From NCBI RefSeq assembly GCF_000495855.1, contig NZ_AWGF01000010.1:62001-126000 (forward strand): 64,000 bases of DNA. The letters are read 5' to 3'. The position numbers and the translations under genes were made by a program. The notes under the pieces are model-generated. The model ran no database searches. It had not been told where the DNA came from and saw only the letters and a program-made list of their open reading frames with translations. The stretch comes from Asticcacaulis sp. YBE204. Its GTDB lineage: Bacteria > Pseudomonadota > Alphaproteobacteria > Caulobacterales > Caulobacteraceae. Below are positions 19,522-30,060 of this stretch, piece after piece (the first letter of the stretch is position 1; every line of letters begins with the position of its first letter).

Positions 19522-20199
19522 CTACGGATTATCCTCATGGGGCATATCGACCGGTTTAGACTCCGGCGAGCCATGCTGACGAAGCCATATCGATAGAATA
19601 ACGATACTGGCAATCGCAAGAAATTCGCTTTGCCAGTTTTGAAATGACTCAAACCAGAAGGTTGGGCCGCCGAGAAACGTTACGAAGGTATCCGCCGGAT
19701 GTCCTTTCAAGATCGCTTCTTCGACCTGATTCTTGTAGCTGCCGTAGAGGTGAAAGACGAAGCAAAAGAGGAACAATGCGAGGAAGGCCAGAGCGAGCGA
19801 CTGCTTATAAAGCGCCAAGACCCAACCGCCTCTTCGAACAGGCCATGGCGCGCGCGGGTGCGCCTTGGGCTCGGCATCGACATCCGATTTGCCTTCCACG
19901 GGTTTTGACTCTGACGACCCTTGTTGTCGCAGCCAAACCGTGGCGAAAACATAGAGGCACATCTGAAAGAATTCACTTTCCCAGTTTTCAAAGGTGACCT
20001 CCAGAAAATTGCCCGTTGCGAGGTAGGCGGAGAATCCCAATGCCGTTGCCGACTCTTCTGCCCGCATTTCATTGTAAACCTGCCAGCCGGTTACCGCCTG
20101 AGCCGCCCAAAATAGCAGGAAAAACCCCAAAACAAATATTGAGAGGCCGTTTCGTTGGAAAAAAGAGGGTTTACGGCGCATCAATGGAATCCTTTGCAT
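19522..20199 (-). CDS. DUF6766-type membrane protein
   Basis: A 225-residue protein with an internal duplication: RNGLSIFVLGFFLLFWAAQ...YLATGNFLEVTFENWESEFFQM and then a second half ending in TFWFESFQNWQSEFLAIASI with IWLRQHGSPESKPV. Each half has two hydrophobic helices and the Asn-Trp-(E/Q)-SEF motif, giving four membrane segments. This pattern matches my recollection of DUF6766, a family of unknown function common in bacterial stress gene neighbourhoods. The middle linker (about residues 95-125) is hydrophilic. Not part of an obvious operon; gaps of 142 and 64 nt flank it. Confidence 0.75.
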   Translation of the reverse strand: MQRIPLMRRKPSFFQRNGLSIFVLGFFLLFWAAQAVTGWQVYNEMRAEESATALGFSAYLATGNFLEVTFENWESEFFQMCLYVFATVWLRQQGSSESKPVEGKSDVDAEPKAHPRAPWPVRRGGWVLALYKQSLALAFLALFLFCFVFHLYGSYKNQVEEAILKGHPADTFVTFLGGPTFWFESFQNWQSEFLAIASIVILSIWLRQHGSPESKPVDMPHEDNP

Positions 20200-20263
20200 T
20201 CGGACTCCAGTTGCCTCCTTCGTCCCTAAAAAGTCGATGAGTTCCTCAGTCAGTTGATTGGCT

Positions 20264-22216
20264 TTAATTCCGTAAACCGACGTAGTCCGAAAATTTCACG
20301 ACTGGGGCGTTTTCTACACCATGCGAGGGGGGGGCAGGGGAGATCAGATCCCGGAAAAATGCAGCAACCTGACGCGGTTCGAAGGGCTTTGGAATGAAGT
20401 CGTTCATGCCGGCATCGAGACATAGCTGCCGATCTTCACTTCGCACATGCGCGGTCACCCCGATGATAAGGGTGGGGTCTTGTCCCGTCTCGGATTCCCT
20501 GCGGCGAATACGGCGCGTGGCCTCCAGGCCATCCATTCCCGGCATCTGAACGTCCATCAGGATGATATCGAAGTGCGTATCCGATGTCGCCCGTACCGCA
20601 TCGATACCGCTTTCTGCCGTCATGATTTCGTAGCCGAGATCTTCGAGTATGCTTTCCAGCACCATGACATTAGGTGCATAATCGTCGACAATGAGAAACT
20701 GGCAGTGGGCACGGTGCGCGACCGGCGCCAAGGGCCGGTTGCGGGGGCTTCGCGCCATGGGCAGTCGAACCACGAAGGTCGATCCCTGGCCGGGCGTACT
20801 GGTCACACACACCGTGCCGCCAAGGGATTCGACAAGCGCTCGAGTGATCGATAGTCCGAGCCCAGACCCACCATATTTGCGTGTCATGGAACTATCGGCC
20901 TGCGTAAACTTATCGAAGATTGCCTCGATCTTGTCAGTCGGGATGCCGATACCCGTGTCCGTCACGTCGATTGACACGCCATCGACGTCGGCGAGGGTAC
21001 TGACTGAGATGAGGACCGTACCCTGTTCGGTGAACTTGACCGCGTTACCGACCAGATTGGTAAGCACCTGTTGCAGTCTGAATTCATCACTTTCCCAGAG
21101 ATCGCCGACAGTAGGATCGAACTGGACCGATAGTCCGATGCCTTTGTCGTGAGCGCGTGGCTGCAACATATCGACCGTTTTTCTTATGCTGCCTGGCAAA
21201 TCGAACTCCTGAAGCTGAATATCGATCTGCCCCTGGTCGATCTTCGCGAAGTCCAGCAGGTCATTGATCAGCGTCAGCAGATTTGCGGCGCTGTCGGACA
21301 ACAGCCGCATGGCTTTTATCTCTTTGGGTGTCAGCGCGGCCGACTTTGACACAATGTGCGATAGCCCAATGATGGCATTCATCGGCGTGCGTAGCTCATG
21401 GCTCATATTGGCCATGAATTCGTCTCTTCGCCGATTGGCTTCAGCCAGTTGACTTTGGGTTTGTCTTTGTTCCGTCACGTCGCGGGCAATTTTCGAAGCA
21501 CCGATTATTGTTCCGTTTGAATCGCGCACGGGCGAAACGGTGATCGATACATTGATGAGGGTTCCGGCTTTGGTGAGACGCACTGTCTCGAAATGTTCAA
21601 GCCGTTCTCCTGCCTTCACTTTGGCAATGATGGTGGCTTCTTCGCTGTGATATTGGGGTGGGATAATCAGGGTGATGTGGCTGCCGATCGCCTCATCCGC
21701 CGTATGTCCGAAAATCGTCTCCGCGCCTCGGTTCCAGGACGTGATTATCCCGTCGAGCGTCTTGCTCACAATCGCGTCTTCGGAGGAATCTACGATGGCG
21801 GCCAGATGCGCCGCTGCGCGTTCGGTTAGCTTCGCCTGTGTAATATCTTTGCCGATCTTTGAAACCCCGACGATTACCCCCTCATCGTTCCGTATTGGCG
21901 AGACGGTGAGGGACATGTCGACAAGACTCCCATCCTTACGTCGGCGTACGGTCTCGAAATGATCGATGCTTTCACCATTCCTAACCTTACCGAGGATCAC
22001 ATATTCTTCGTCAAGGCGGTCAGGCGGGATGATGAGTCCGATATGATTACCGATGGCTTCCTCAACGGTGTAGCCGAACAGGCGCTGCGCAGCCCCGTTC
22101 CATGATCTGATAACACCGTCCAGGCTCTTGCTTATGATGACGTCATCGGACGAATTAACAATGGCTGCCAGCCAGTTACGTGCGTCGGAAATATGGGGCG
22201 TTATATCTTGGGACAT
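20264..22216 (-). CDS. Hybrid histidine kinase, PAS-PAS-HisKA-HATPase-REC
   Basis: A 650-residue cytoplasmic kinase without membrane segments. Order: PAS/PAC 1 (about 12-125), PAS/PAC 2 (135-250) which is near-identical in key stretches to the first, HisKA with phospho-acceptor His273 ([14 protein letters not shown]), HATPase with [17 protein letters not shown] and GGSGLGLSI, and a C-terminal receiver with Asp555 ([12 protein letters not shown]) and the lysine in FIPKPF. The duplicated PAS domains with WN.GAE motifs are redox- or ligand-sensing by family, the signal unknown. No separate regulator is adjacent, so the phosphate probably passes on through a phosphotransferase elsewhere. Confidence 0.93.
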   Translation of the reverse strand: MSQDITPHISDARNWLAAIVNSSDDVIISKSLDGVIRSWNGAAQRLFGYTVEEAIGNHIGLIIPPDRLDEEYVILGKVRNGESIDHFETVRRRKDGSLVDMSLTVSPIRNDEGVIVGVSKIGKDITQAKLTERAAAHLAAIVDSSEDAIVSKTLDGIITSWNRGAETIFGHTADEAIGSHITLIIPPQYHSEEATIIAKVKAGERLEHFETVRLTKAGTLINVSITVSPVRDSNGTIIGASKIARDVTEQRQTQSQLAEANRRRDEFMANMSHELRTPMNAIIGLSHIVSKSAALTPKEIKAMRLLSDSAANLLTLINDLLDFAKIDQGQIDIQLQEFDLPGSIRKTVDMLQPRAHDKGIGLSVQFDPTVGDLWESDEFRLQQVLTNLVGNAVKFTEQGTVLISVSTLADVDGVSIDVTDTGIGIPTDKIEAIFDKFTQADSSMTRKYGGSGLGLSITRALVESLGGTVCVTSTPGQGSTFVVRLPMARSPRNRPLAPVAHRAHCQFLIVDDYAPNVMVLESILEDLGYEIMTAESGIDAVRATSDTHFDIILMDVQMPGMDGLEATRRIRRRESETGQDPTLIIGVTAHVRSEDRQLCLDAGMNDFIPKPFEPRQVAAFFRDLISPAPPSHGVENAPVVKFSDYVGLRN

Positions 22217-22342
22217 CTGTTACTCTAAGCTTCCGTGACTCGATCAGCGAGCGTCGAAATTGTTACGTACTCGGTATTCATTTGGTGAGCCTAAAGAATA
22301 ACCCAACATGGTTAAGATTAAGGCGTAACCCTACATGGCGGC

Positions 22343-24757
22343 CTACTTTGGCGAGTCTGAACCCGACGAAGCGGACGCCGGCCCCAGAGACGCACCCGTA
22401 GTCGTCAATTCCAGCTTTTGGGGCACAGTGCCGACATCGATACCTTCCTTGTAGAAACGCTGTAGCAGATCGATCAGTATTGAGCTTCGAGCGCCGTAAG
22501 CATCGCGCGGACCGGCCACGTGCGCAAAGCAGTTGAACCGTACCCGTCCGTCGGCAATGCCATCGATGAAAACTGACGGTTCCGGCTCAGCCAGCACCCG
22601 GCTGTCGTTTTGAAACGCCGCGAGAACCATGCCGCGGATCGGGGTGATATCGAGCCCGATCGGCACCGAGAATTCAATTTGGATGCGACCCAGCGGGTTG
22701 GCGTGGGTCTTGTTGAGCACCGACTTGGTAATGAGTTCGGAGTTAGGCACGATCAGCGTCGAGTGGTCGCCCAGTTCGATCTCGGTCGATCGCACATTGA
22801 TGCGTCGGACATCGCCTTCATCATTGCCGACGCGAATGAGATCGCCGATCTTGACGGGACGCTCGGCCAGCAGGATCAGACCCGACACGAAATTTTGGGT
22901 AATGGCCTGTAGCCCGAACCCGATACCTACCGACAGGGCGGACAACAGCAACGCAATGCGCTCGACCCCGATCCCCAGCGATGCCAGGGTCCACAAGATA
23001 ACAAGGAGGAAGGCTGCATACCGCGTGATGAGACTGATAGAATTGCGTGCGCCGGCGTCGAAGGCCGTGCGCGGGAGATATTTGTTTTCCAGCCAGGATT
23101 GCAACAACCGAACCACGGCCACGCCGACCATGAACACCAGAAGTGCTCGCCCGATTGCGCCCGGAGACAGCGTAAATTCCCCGATCGTAATGCCGTCCGC
23201 CAAGCCGCGAATATTGTCGACAATGGCTTCAAAGCCGGTGCCGAAGGGGAACAGCAGGGCCGCCACCGCAATCAGGGTCAGGCTGATGCGTAGGAGTGCC
23301 GAAAGAACAATGCCGGCTTGATCGACCAGACCGCTGCGGACGCCCAGGCCCGACACGAGCAGACGTCCGATCCGCCCCGACGAACAAAACATATTGGTCA
23401 TCAGATCGTCGGCAAACAGGCAGGTCAGATAGTAGGTGGCGCCGATGATCAGGGCCCAGGACACTATTCGTACGGTGAAAAGCCCGAGTGCGACGTACCC
23501 CGCCAGCATGGCGAACAGGCTGATAAGGATCACGAGCCAGGCGACGATTCGCAGCAGGGACAGGGCGGTCTGATGCAGGTCCCTGGCCTCGACCTGTGCC
23601 GCCAGCCTCAGGCGGGCCAGCGTGACCAGCATGCCGGCGAACAGCACGACCTGACAGGAGACGATGAACATTTGCATCAAGCTCATGGCCGGCGCGCTGG
23701 CTGACATGGCAACGCTGACGCTTTGGAGCACCATATAGAGCAGGGACAAGCCTGCCAGAAGCCACGTCCAGCGTCGGAGGCCGCCAGCCAGATCATCCTC
23801 GATTGGCAGTAATCGCCACGATTTCTGACCCCGCATCAACACGGCGCCTGCCAGACTGGTCAGATAGGCACTGATGCCCACCCCGGAGGAGAACGCATCG
23901 ATGATCGGCTCCCAGCGCGGATGAATCAAACTCGCCCAGCGCAGCGATGTCGTCAGAACCCAGACGGCAATGATCGCAAGACCGGTTTCGACCACCAGTC
24001 GCCACAGGGCATAGGCCGACCGGCGTATTCGACCTTCGGGGGCCACTTTCAACAAAAGCGTTTGACCCAGCCGTCGGCTGAGGAGGCGCAAGGGAATCTC
24101 TATAGTCAGAGCGGCCAGAAAGCCCGCCAGGCCGATCCAAGATTTCGGGCCTCTCAGGCTGACGGCTAGTGTGCGCAACTCGGCATCGATGAGCCGAGAC
24201 AGACGCCCGATATCGCCGCCGGCATGATTGGCAAACTCAACCCAGAATCGCGGTAGCAGTGGTGACTGTACGCGTTGGGCGACTTCCGTCGAGATCTGTT
24301 CGGCGCGGCTCGCCTTCATTCGGTCGGCCAGTTGCTGCGCCTCCACCGCCACCAGTCGGCCTCGCTTGATCGCCGCCTCCAGCATCCCCCGCCGTTGGGT
24401 CAGGTCCTGCCGCTGAGCCAGAATGTCAGGGGGCTCGCCCTCGCCGGGCTTGGGACCTAGCTGCGCTTCGCGCTCGCTGACCAGTTCAAGCTCTTTCTGC
24501 ATGGTCTCCACAGCATCGAGCGCCGTGCTACGGGCACCGGAGACGCGCAAACGCAACTGATTGAGTTCGTCCTCCGCCAGTTGGTCGTTGAACGCCGCAT
24601 CGACCGAACGCAGCTCCTCTGCGGCGGTGGCGACGGTCGTGACGTAGTCCGCCGGTGGCGCGTCCTGCCCGCGGCTGATGGTGGGCACGAGACTACTGGC
24701 AAGCACCAGCAGCCAGAAAGTGGATAATAGCCGAAATAAACGAAGGTGAGCGGGCAT
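22343..24757 (-). CDS. DUF3772/MscS-family mechanosensitive channel
   Basis: An 804-residue inner-membrane protein. A signal peptide (residues about 1-28) precedes a periplasmic helical region with coiled-coil character (about 35-170, DUF3772-like), then about ten membrane segments, with the MscS pore helix and beta domain near the C-terminus: LSALSVGIGFGLQAITQNFVSGLILLAERPVKIGDLI and IVPNSELITKSVLN. Such large MscS proteins release solutes at hypo-osmotic shock and some are regulated by K+ or other ions. It stands alone between two kinase genes on the same strand, with gaps of 126 and 128 nt. Confidence 0.92.
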   Translation of the reverse strand: MPAHLRLFRLLSTFWLLVLASSLVPTISRGQDAPPADYVTTVATAAEELRSVDAAFNDQLAEDELNQLRLRVSGARSTALDAVETMQKELELVSEREAQLGPKPGEGEPPDILAQRQDLTQRRGMLEAAIKRGRLVAVEAQQLADRMKASRAEQISTEVAQRVQSPLLPRFWVEFANHAGGDIGRLSRLIDAELRTLAVSLRGPKSWIGLAGFLAALTIEIPLRLLSRRLGQTLLLKVAPEGRIRRSAYALWRLVVETGLAIIAVWVLTTSLRWASLIHPRWEPIIDAFSSGVGISAYLTSLAGAVLMRGQKSWRLLPIEDDLAGGLRRWTWLLAGLSLLYMVLQSVSVAMSASAPAMSLMQMFIVSCQVVLFAGMLVTLARLRLAAQVEARDLHQTALSLLRIVAWLVILISLFAMLAGYVALGLFTVRIVSWALIIGATYYLTCLFADDLMTNMFCSSGRIGRLLVSGLGVRSGLVDQAGIVLSALLRISLTLIAVAALLFPFGTGFEAIVDNIRGLADGITIGEFTLSPGAIGRALLVFMVGVAVVRLLQSWLENKYLPRTAFDAGARNSISLITRYAAFLLVILWTLASLGIGVERIALLLSALSVGIGFGLQAITQNFVSGLILLAERPVKIGDLIRVGNDEGDVRRINVRSTEIELGDHSTLIVPNSELITKSVLNKTHANPLGRIQIEFSVPIGLDITPIRGMVLAAFQNDSRVLAEPEPSVFIDGIADGRVRFNCFAHVAGPRDAYGARSSILIDLLQRFYKEGIDVGTVPQKLELTTTGASLGPASASSGSDSPK

Positions 24758-24885
24758 TTTTTATCAGACGGCGGAAATAACCAGCTTACGGTAGCGACAG
24801 TTTCATAAAAAAGAGATGTGCCGGACCACTTGGATCTTGAGACCGGGCGCGCGTCCGATTAGCGAAAAACGCCGTGCACAATTCA

Positions 24886-27800
24886 CTAAATATCGTCCAG
24901 CATCGACCTGATCTTCGCCGCTAGTTCGTCGAGGGAAAAGGGCTTACCAATGAGCTCCACGCCTGGGTCTAAAACGCCATTGTGGACGACGGCATTTCGC
25001 GTATAGCCCGTCGTATAAAGGACCTTGAGATCAGGGCGAATGACACGCGCCTGATCTGCCAGTTTGCGCCCATTGACCTCCGGCATGACGATGTCGGTGA
25101 ACAGTAGGGAAATTTCCGGTTCGGCCTCGATATAGGCAAGCGCATCTGCGGCATTACTGGCAGAAATTACGCGATAGCCGAGCTCCGTGATCGCATCGAC
25201 GGAAAACTGCCGGACAGCGTCCTCATCATCAACGACCAGTATCAGTTCCTTGAGGTCGCCCCGCAGAAGGGCCTGGGAATCTTCCTTGGCACTTAAGGCA
25301 ACGTCGTCGGCATGATGACGAGGCAGATAGATTTTTATTGTCGTGCCTTGCCCAGCCTCTGAGTAAATACGGACATGGCCACCAGACTGCTTCACGAAGC
25401 CATAAACCTGGCTGAGGCCAAGGCCAGTCCCTTTACCCACGGGCTTGGTCGTGAAGAAGGGATCGAAAGCCTTGGCCATGATTTCCGGTGGCATGCCTGT
25501 ACCCGTATCGCTGACCGCGATCATCACGTACTGGCCCGGTTCGACGCCCGGTTCTGAGACAACATAGCGCTCGTCTATATGTGCGTTCTGGGTCTCGATC
25601 GTTACCTTCCCGCCATCGGGCATGGCATCACGGGCGTTGACGGCCAGGTTGAGGATGACGTTTTCCAGTTGATTGGGATCGACATTGACGCTCCACAACC
25701 CGGCGCCATGAACGGTCTCCACGCGTACCGCGCCGCCGAGGGCATGCGACAGAAGTTCCGACATACCACTCACCAGGCGATTCACATTGACGGTTTCGGG
25801 TTGAAGGGGCTGTTGCCGCGAAAACGCCAGTAAACGCTGTGTCAGGGTTGCGGCGCGTTTTGCGCTATCCAGCGCGGACTTAACGAAATGGCGGGCCCGC
25901 GGGTCGTCGACGACGCGCCGGTTGAGCAGTTCGAGTGAACCCATCACGACAGCGAGCATATTGTTGAAGTCGTGCGCAATGCCACCTGTTAATTGCCCCA
26001 CAGCCTCCATCTTCTGAGCCTGACGCAGGTGGGCTTCCGCATCGGCCAGGCGCTGTTGTTCCTCCAGCCGGTCGGTTACGTCGTAAACGAACTGGTAGGC
26101 GCCGATGATGCTGCCCGCCTTATCCTTCAGGGGCGTAAGGTTCATTTCGTAGAAGCGACAGCCGTATTCCGGATGGGGGAACTCCACGACGGACGTAAAC
26201 CGCTCACCCGCGAAGGCGCGCGCCCACAGGGCCCGCCCGCCTTCCAGAAGCTGGGGACGGTTCTTGAGCGCTTCCAGCATGTTCGCACCGATGCGCGGGC
26301 GAATGCCGACGACCTTTTCGAATTCATTGGCGCTGGAACGATTGACGCCAAGCCAGTTATAGTCGAGATCGACCACCTGTATCATGGCATCGGTCGTTTC
26401 GACGATGTCGGCGAGAAGGGCTTTTTCTTCTAAAGCCGCCTCGACGCGACGCTCAAGATTTGCGTTCAGTTCACGTAACGCGTTGTCGCTACGGATGCGT
26501 TCGGTCGCCGTCCGAGTCCGCGCGGCGACCTCCTGGATGAAGTCCACTTCGTCTTCGCTCCAGTGGCGCACGTGGTCATGGTTCACGAATAGAAGTGCGA
26601 CCAAATGGCCGCGCTCGATAACAGGCACGTTGACGAGCGAGCGCGCCCCCGCCTCAGACCAGCGCTCAGCGACGGCACGACTGCGATCATCGGCGTACAC
26701 ATCGTGAATATGGACAATCTCGCCCGCCTTCAGACAGGCGATGAACGAATCGTACCCCGCAAAATACAGCGTTCCCTCAAGGGACCGGACGCCGGTGCTT
26801 ACCCAGTCACGCGCAATCGTCAACGTGGTGACCTGCGAGTCTACTGAGCCAAAGCCCACTCGACTCGCGCCTAACGTCTCTCCAATGATTTTTGCCGCCG
26901 TGTATTCCACCTCATCCGGCGTTTCGATCTGGCGAATAGCATCGGTGAGATCAATAAGTGCGTCGCGACGGCAGTCAGCATTTTTCTTTTCGGTAATGTC
27001 GATCGCGGTTCCGACAACCCGGACCGCGCGTCCGTTCGTGTCGAAGATAGCCTTGCCCTTGGCTGCAACCCAACGCACCTGATTATCCGAGGCACCGATG
27101 GCGCGATATTCAACATCGTAAGGCGCCCGAATGTCAGGGTTCAGCGCAGCTTCGAACGCCGCTTTGGTGGCGTCAAGATCCAACGGATGGAGGCGAGGAT
27201 AGAAATCACCCATGCCGACTTCCGCATCGGCCGACAGGCCGAACATAGCTTTCACGCGCGGCGTCCAGTATCGCCGACCGGCGACGAGGTCTATATCCCA
27301 GAGCCCGATATCAGCACCCTCGGTGGCCAGCCTGAGCTGTTCTTCGCTATGGCGTAGAGCCGCTTCGGCGTTATAGCGGTCTGTAACGTCGCTACCCTCG
27401 ACGAAGATGCCGGTGATCTGTCCTTCGGCTTCCTTGATAGGCTGATAGACGAAATCGAGGACTCGGGTCTCGGCCGGCAGCCCCTGCGCTCTGCTTAAAT
27501 CGATGCGGGTGCCCAGCGCCTTATAGGGCTGGCCTGTGCGCAGCACCTCATCGAGCAGGCCAATAAATCCCTGCCCGACCGTTTCCGGCAGAGCCTCTGC
27601 TACGGGCTTGCCAAGAATGTCGCGGTTTCCAATCAAGGTCATATAGGCGGGATTGGCATACTCAAAAACATGATTTGGCCCGGTCAACCACGTCATGAAG
27701 TTTGGCGATTGATCGAATAACGCTGCCAGTCGCGCCCCGCTTAAACGGGCTTTTTGCTCCGCCGCCACCATTTCAGTCGTTTCGGAACAGACCACGAGAA

Positions 27801-28257
27801 CACCGCCTATGCCGTTAGGCGCGGTTTCGTCATCGATTGGGCTGTAGCTATAGGTCCAGTATACATCGTCGCGCTGGCCGTTTCGCGTTATGGGGACGAG
27901 GGCATTTTCAAACCAGGTTGGCGGACCACCATCCAGAACCTGCCGTATCTGGGGGCCTATGATATCCCAGATCTCCGCCCAAACCTCATGGCCCGGCTGG
28001 CCAAGCGATGCCGGATGCCGCTCGGTGCCAATTGATCGACGGTAGGCGTCGTTGTACAGGCACGCGCTTTCGGGTCCCCAAAATATATACATCGCGTGGC
28101 CGGAATTGAGCATCAGCCTGACTGTGGTCCGCAAGGCCTGGGACCAGCTTTCCGGCGGACCGAGAAGCGTGGAGTGCCAGTCCTTTGTTCGCAAGAGCTC
28201 GGCCATCTCCCCTGAGGCAGCGAGAAACGGCAAGGCAGAGGCAGTCGGTCCAGGCAT
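24886..28257 (-). CDS. Large hybrid histidine kinase with several PAS and one GAF domain
   Basis: A 1123-residue cytoplasmic sensor kinase. Domains read in order: PAS-like region (about 40-160), PAS (170-300), PAS (305-430, ending in RVVGTAIDITEKKN), GAF (440-590, with RSLVNVPVIERGHLVALLFVN), PAS (610-745), HisKA of the HDFNN type (GGIAHDFNNMLAVV, about 770), HATPase (NLAVNARDAMPDGG, GTGLGLSQVYGFV) and a receiver (LILVVDDEDAVRQF, LFTDIVMPEVNG, GKPF). No membrane segment is seen. Four PAS domains plus GAF suggest integration of redox or light-type cues. The receiver-only gene at 28498 starts divergently 240 nt away and may be its partner. Confidence 0.93.
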   Translation of the reverse strand: MPGPTASALPFLAASGEMAELLRTKDWHSTLLGPPESWSQALRTTVRLMLNSGHAMYIFWGPESACLYNDAYRRSIGTERHPASLGQPGHEVWAEIWDIIGPQIRQVLDGGPPTWFENALVPITRNGQRDDVYWTYSYSPIDDETAPNGIGGVLVVCSETTEMVAAEQKARLSGARLAALFDQSPNFMTWLTGPNHVFEYANPAYMTLIGNRDILGKPVAEALPETVGQGFIGLLDEVLRTGQPYKALGTRIDLSRAQGLPAETRVLDFVYQPIKEAEGQITGIFVEGSDVTDRYNAEAALRHSEEQLRLATEGADIGLWDIDLVAGRRYWTPRVKAMFGLSADAEVGMGDFYPRLHPLDLDATKAAFEAALNPDIRAPYDVEYRAIGASDNQVRWVAAKGKAIFDTNGRAVRVVGTAIDITEKKNADCRRDALIDLTDAIRQIETPDEVEYTAAKIIGETLGASRVGFGSVDSQVTTLTIARDWVSTGVRSLEGTLYFAGYDSFIACLKAGEIVHIHDVYADDRSRAVAERWSEAGARSLVNVPVIERGHLVALLFVNHDHVRHWSEDEVDFIQEVAARTRTATERIRSDNALRELNANLERRVEAALEEKALLADIVETTDAMIQVVDLDYNWLGVNRSSANEFEKVVGIRPRIGANMLEALKNRPQLLEGGRALWARAFAGERFTSVVEFPHPEYGCRFYEMNLTPLKDKAGSIIGAYQFVYDVTDRLEEQQRLADAEAHLRQAQKMEAVGQLTGGIAHDFNNMLAVVMGSLELLNRRVVDDPRARHFVKSALDSAKRAATLTQRLLAFSRQQPLQPETVNVNRLVSGMSELLSHALGGAVRVETVHGAGLWSVNVDPNQLENVILNLAVNARDAMPDGGKVTIETQNAHIDERYVVSEPGVEPGQYVMIAVSDTGTGMPPEIMAKAFDPFFTTKPVGKGTGLGLSQVYGFVKQSGGHVRIYSEAGQGTTIKIYLPRHHADDVALSAKEDSQALLRGDLKELILVVDDEDAVRQFSVDAITELGYRVISASNAADALAYIEAEPEISLLFTDIVMPEVNGRKLADQARVIRPDLKVLYTTGYTRNAVVHNGVLDPGVELIGKPFSLDELAAKIRSMLDDI

Positions 28258-28497
28258 GTTCGGTTGTCAACGCTTCTAAGGCGCCACCGCGCGGGAGTAA
28301 ATACGCTACTGGCTTGGAAGCAGAGTCGCAAGTGTCTATCGTCACAGCTTGGATGAGCTAAATAAAATTCCACCTTTGCGGTTAGCGAAAAGGTTGTCTG
28401 TCATCGATAACTTATTCGAAAGACGGCAATACTCGACCTCTTCGAACTTAAGCTGGGCCTGTCGGCCCTTCGGGGCGGTTCTTCAAAGGTCACGATT

Positions 28498-28881
28498 ATG
28501 TCTTCCCTGAACGGGGCATCGAAAAGATTGCTTCGAATTTTAGTTGTCGAGGACGAACCCGATCTACGCGCGCTCGCCTTGATGGTCCTGGAGGAAGACG
28601 GTGGCTTTGATGTGCTGATGGCTGAGTCCGCCGACGCCGCCTTTGCGATCCTAGCTTCAGACGATGCCATCGACTGTGTTTTTACGGACGTTAATATGCC
28701 GGGCCTTTTTGACGGATTGGATCTCGCCGCAGGGATAATGAAACACTTTCATCTCACCAAGGTCGTCATAACCTCGGGAAATGGGTATGTCAGCACACCC
28801 GTCCCCGGCGTACCGTTTGTCCCCAAGCCTTATAACGTCACCAACTTGCCAGACATACTTCGTTCTGCCGTTGCGTCTTAA
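28498..28881 (+). CDS. Single-domain response regulator
   Basis: A 127-residue receiver without output domain. Phospho-acceptor Asp64 lies in CVFTDVNMPGLFDG, the acidic pocket in VVEDEPD (residues 17-23), the switch Thr/Ser in VVITSGNG and the lysine in FVPKPYN. All key residues are intact. It may act as a phosphate shuttle or sink for the hybrid kinase encoded divergently at 24886-28257. Alternative start codons are possible within the first ten codons. Confidence 0.9.
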   Translation: MSSLNGASKRLLRILVVEDEPDLRALALMVLEEDGGFDVLMAESADAAFAILASDDAIDCVFTDVNMPGLFDGLDLAAGIMKHFHLTKVVITSGNGYVSTPVPGVPFVPKPYNVTNLPDILRSAVAS

Positions 28882-28941
28882 AATCCTCAAACCCCATATT
28901 TGGTCTGCTATTTCCCACAGATGATCGAACATTGACGCGGA

Positions 28942-29799
28942 TTAAGCGGACGCGATCTGGAGTATGATGACGCCAACGACCACGCTCATCATACCTACCC
29001 AGCCTGCCAAGCCAGGACGTTCTTTCAGCCATAAAAAGGCCAGGAGCGCACTTACGGCTGTGGAGGTAGAACTGACTGCGGAGCCAATCGCCACGTCACC
29101 ACCTTTCAGAGCCAACATCGTGGCGACAAAACCGCTTCCGCTCAGTAGGGCCGTCAATACCAGTGCGCCTATTTGTCTCGAACCGTCAAAAGTGAATAAG
29201 GGTCGGCGGATGACAATTGCCGTTAGTGTAAAAAGGATCGCAGCGTGGAGGTAGTATAGCCAGATGGTCGGTCCTGGACCGAAGGCCGGCAGGACGAACG
29301 TTCCCTGTAGCCAGTAGCCGAAGCCAAACAAGAGCGCAGATCCCAAGGCAAAGCTGAGGCCGCTCGATGTGCCTCGCCCTTTGGGTTCCGACTGCACAGC
29401 CGAGAGGATTGCGCCCACCACAGTGAGCGTGAGACCGGCAAAGGTAAGGGATGTCGGCGGCTCGCCTGTTGTCATAGCCAGTAGGCCCGTCACCGCCCCA
29501 TAGGCGGACATGATCGGAACAACTACGGTCAACCGGCCGGTTGCAACCGCCCTATATAAACAGCCCGTGCCTACTACGATCGCGACGGCAGACGCAGACG
29601 CAAACATATATTCGCGATGCGAACCCTGGGGCCACGATCTGAAGTAAAAGGAGACAACAGTTGCCGCAAAAAAGAGAAGGATCTGGCTCCATACAAGAGT
29701 GGGAAGAACGCCTCCGGATTTCCCTGAAATACGTGCGACGAAGTTGGATGTGCCATAGCAGAGCGCAGCGACGAGACCAAAAAGAACCGCAATTGCCAC
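28942..29799 (-). CDS. EamA/DMT-family transporter
   Basis: A 285-residue inner-membrane protein with about ten hydrophobic segments in two EamA-like halves: the first from MAIAVLFGLVAALCYG, the second from about residue 148. The C-terminal VASSTSTAVSALLAFLWLKERPG is a typical EamA ending (SAVSS..A..W..ERP). Members export or import small metabolites; the substrate is not predictable. It converges with the response-regulator gene (60-nt gap). The 261 nt upstream (29800-30060) hold no gene. Confidence 0.85.
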   Translation of the reverse strand: MAIAVLFGLVAALCYGTSNFVARISGKSGGVLPTLVWSQILLFFAATVVSFYFRSWPQGSHREYMFASASAVAIVVGTGCLYRAVATGRLTVVVPIMSAYGAVTGLLAMTTGEPPTSLTFAGLTLTVVGAILSAVQSEPKGRGTSSGLSFALGSALLFGFGYWLQGTFVLPAFGPGPTIWLYYLHAAILFTLTAIVIRRPLFTFDGSRQIGALVLTALLSGSGFVATMLALKGGDVAIGSAVSSTSTAVSALLAFLWLKERPGLAGWVGMMSVVVGVIILQIASA

Positions 29800-30060
29800 A
29801 GTCTAAACTCTCGTGAGGGCGAAGCGGACTTCGCGGCGGCAGAATGGCAACCTATTGGCCATAAATCGCAAAATGGAGACGAACGAAGCCTGAAGGCAAT
29901 CGGGGCGAGCGTTCACATAGGTTTGTCGGTTACCCAAGGCGAGCGGCCCTTTAAGCTAACGGTGACAGGATCGGGCAAACCTAGGCGGGGCCTACATCGG
30001 AGCGTTAAACAAAGAAAGGTCAGACGACTAAGTGTCCTCTGACCATCGAAATGAAAATTA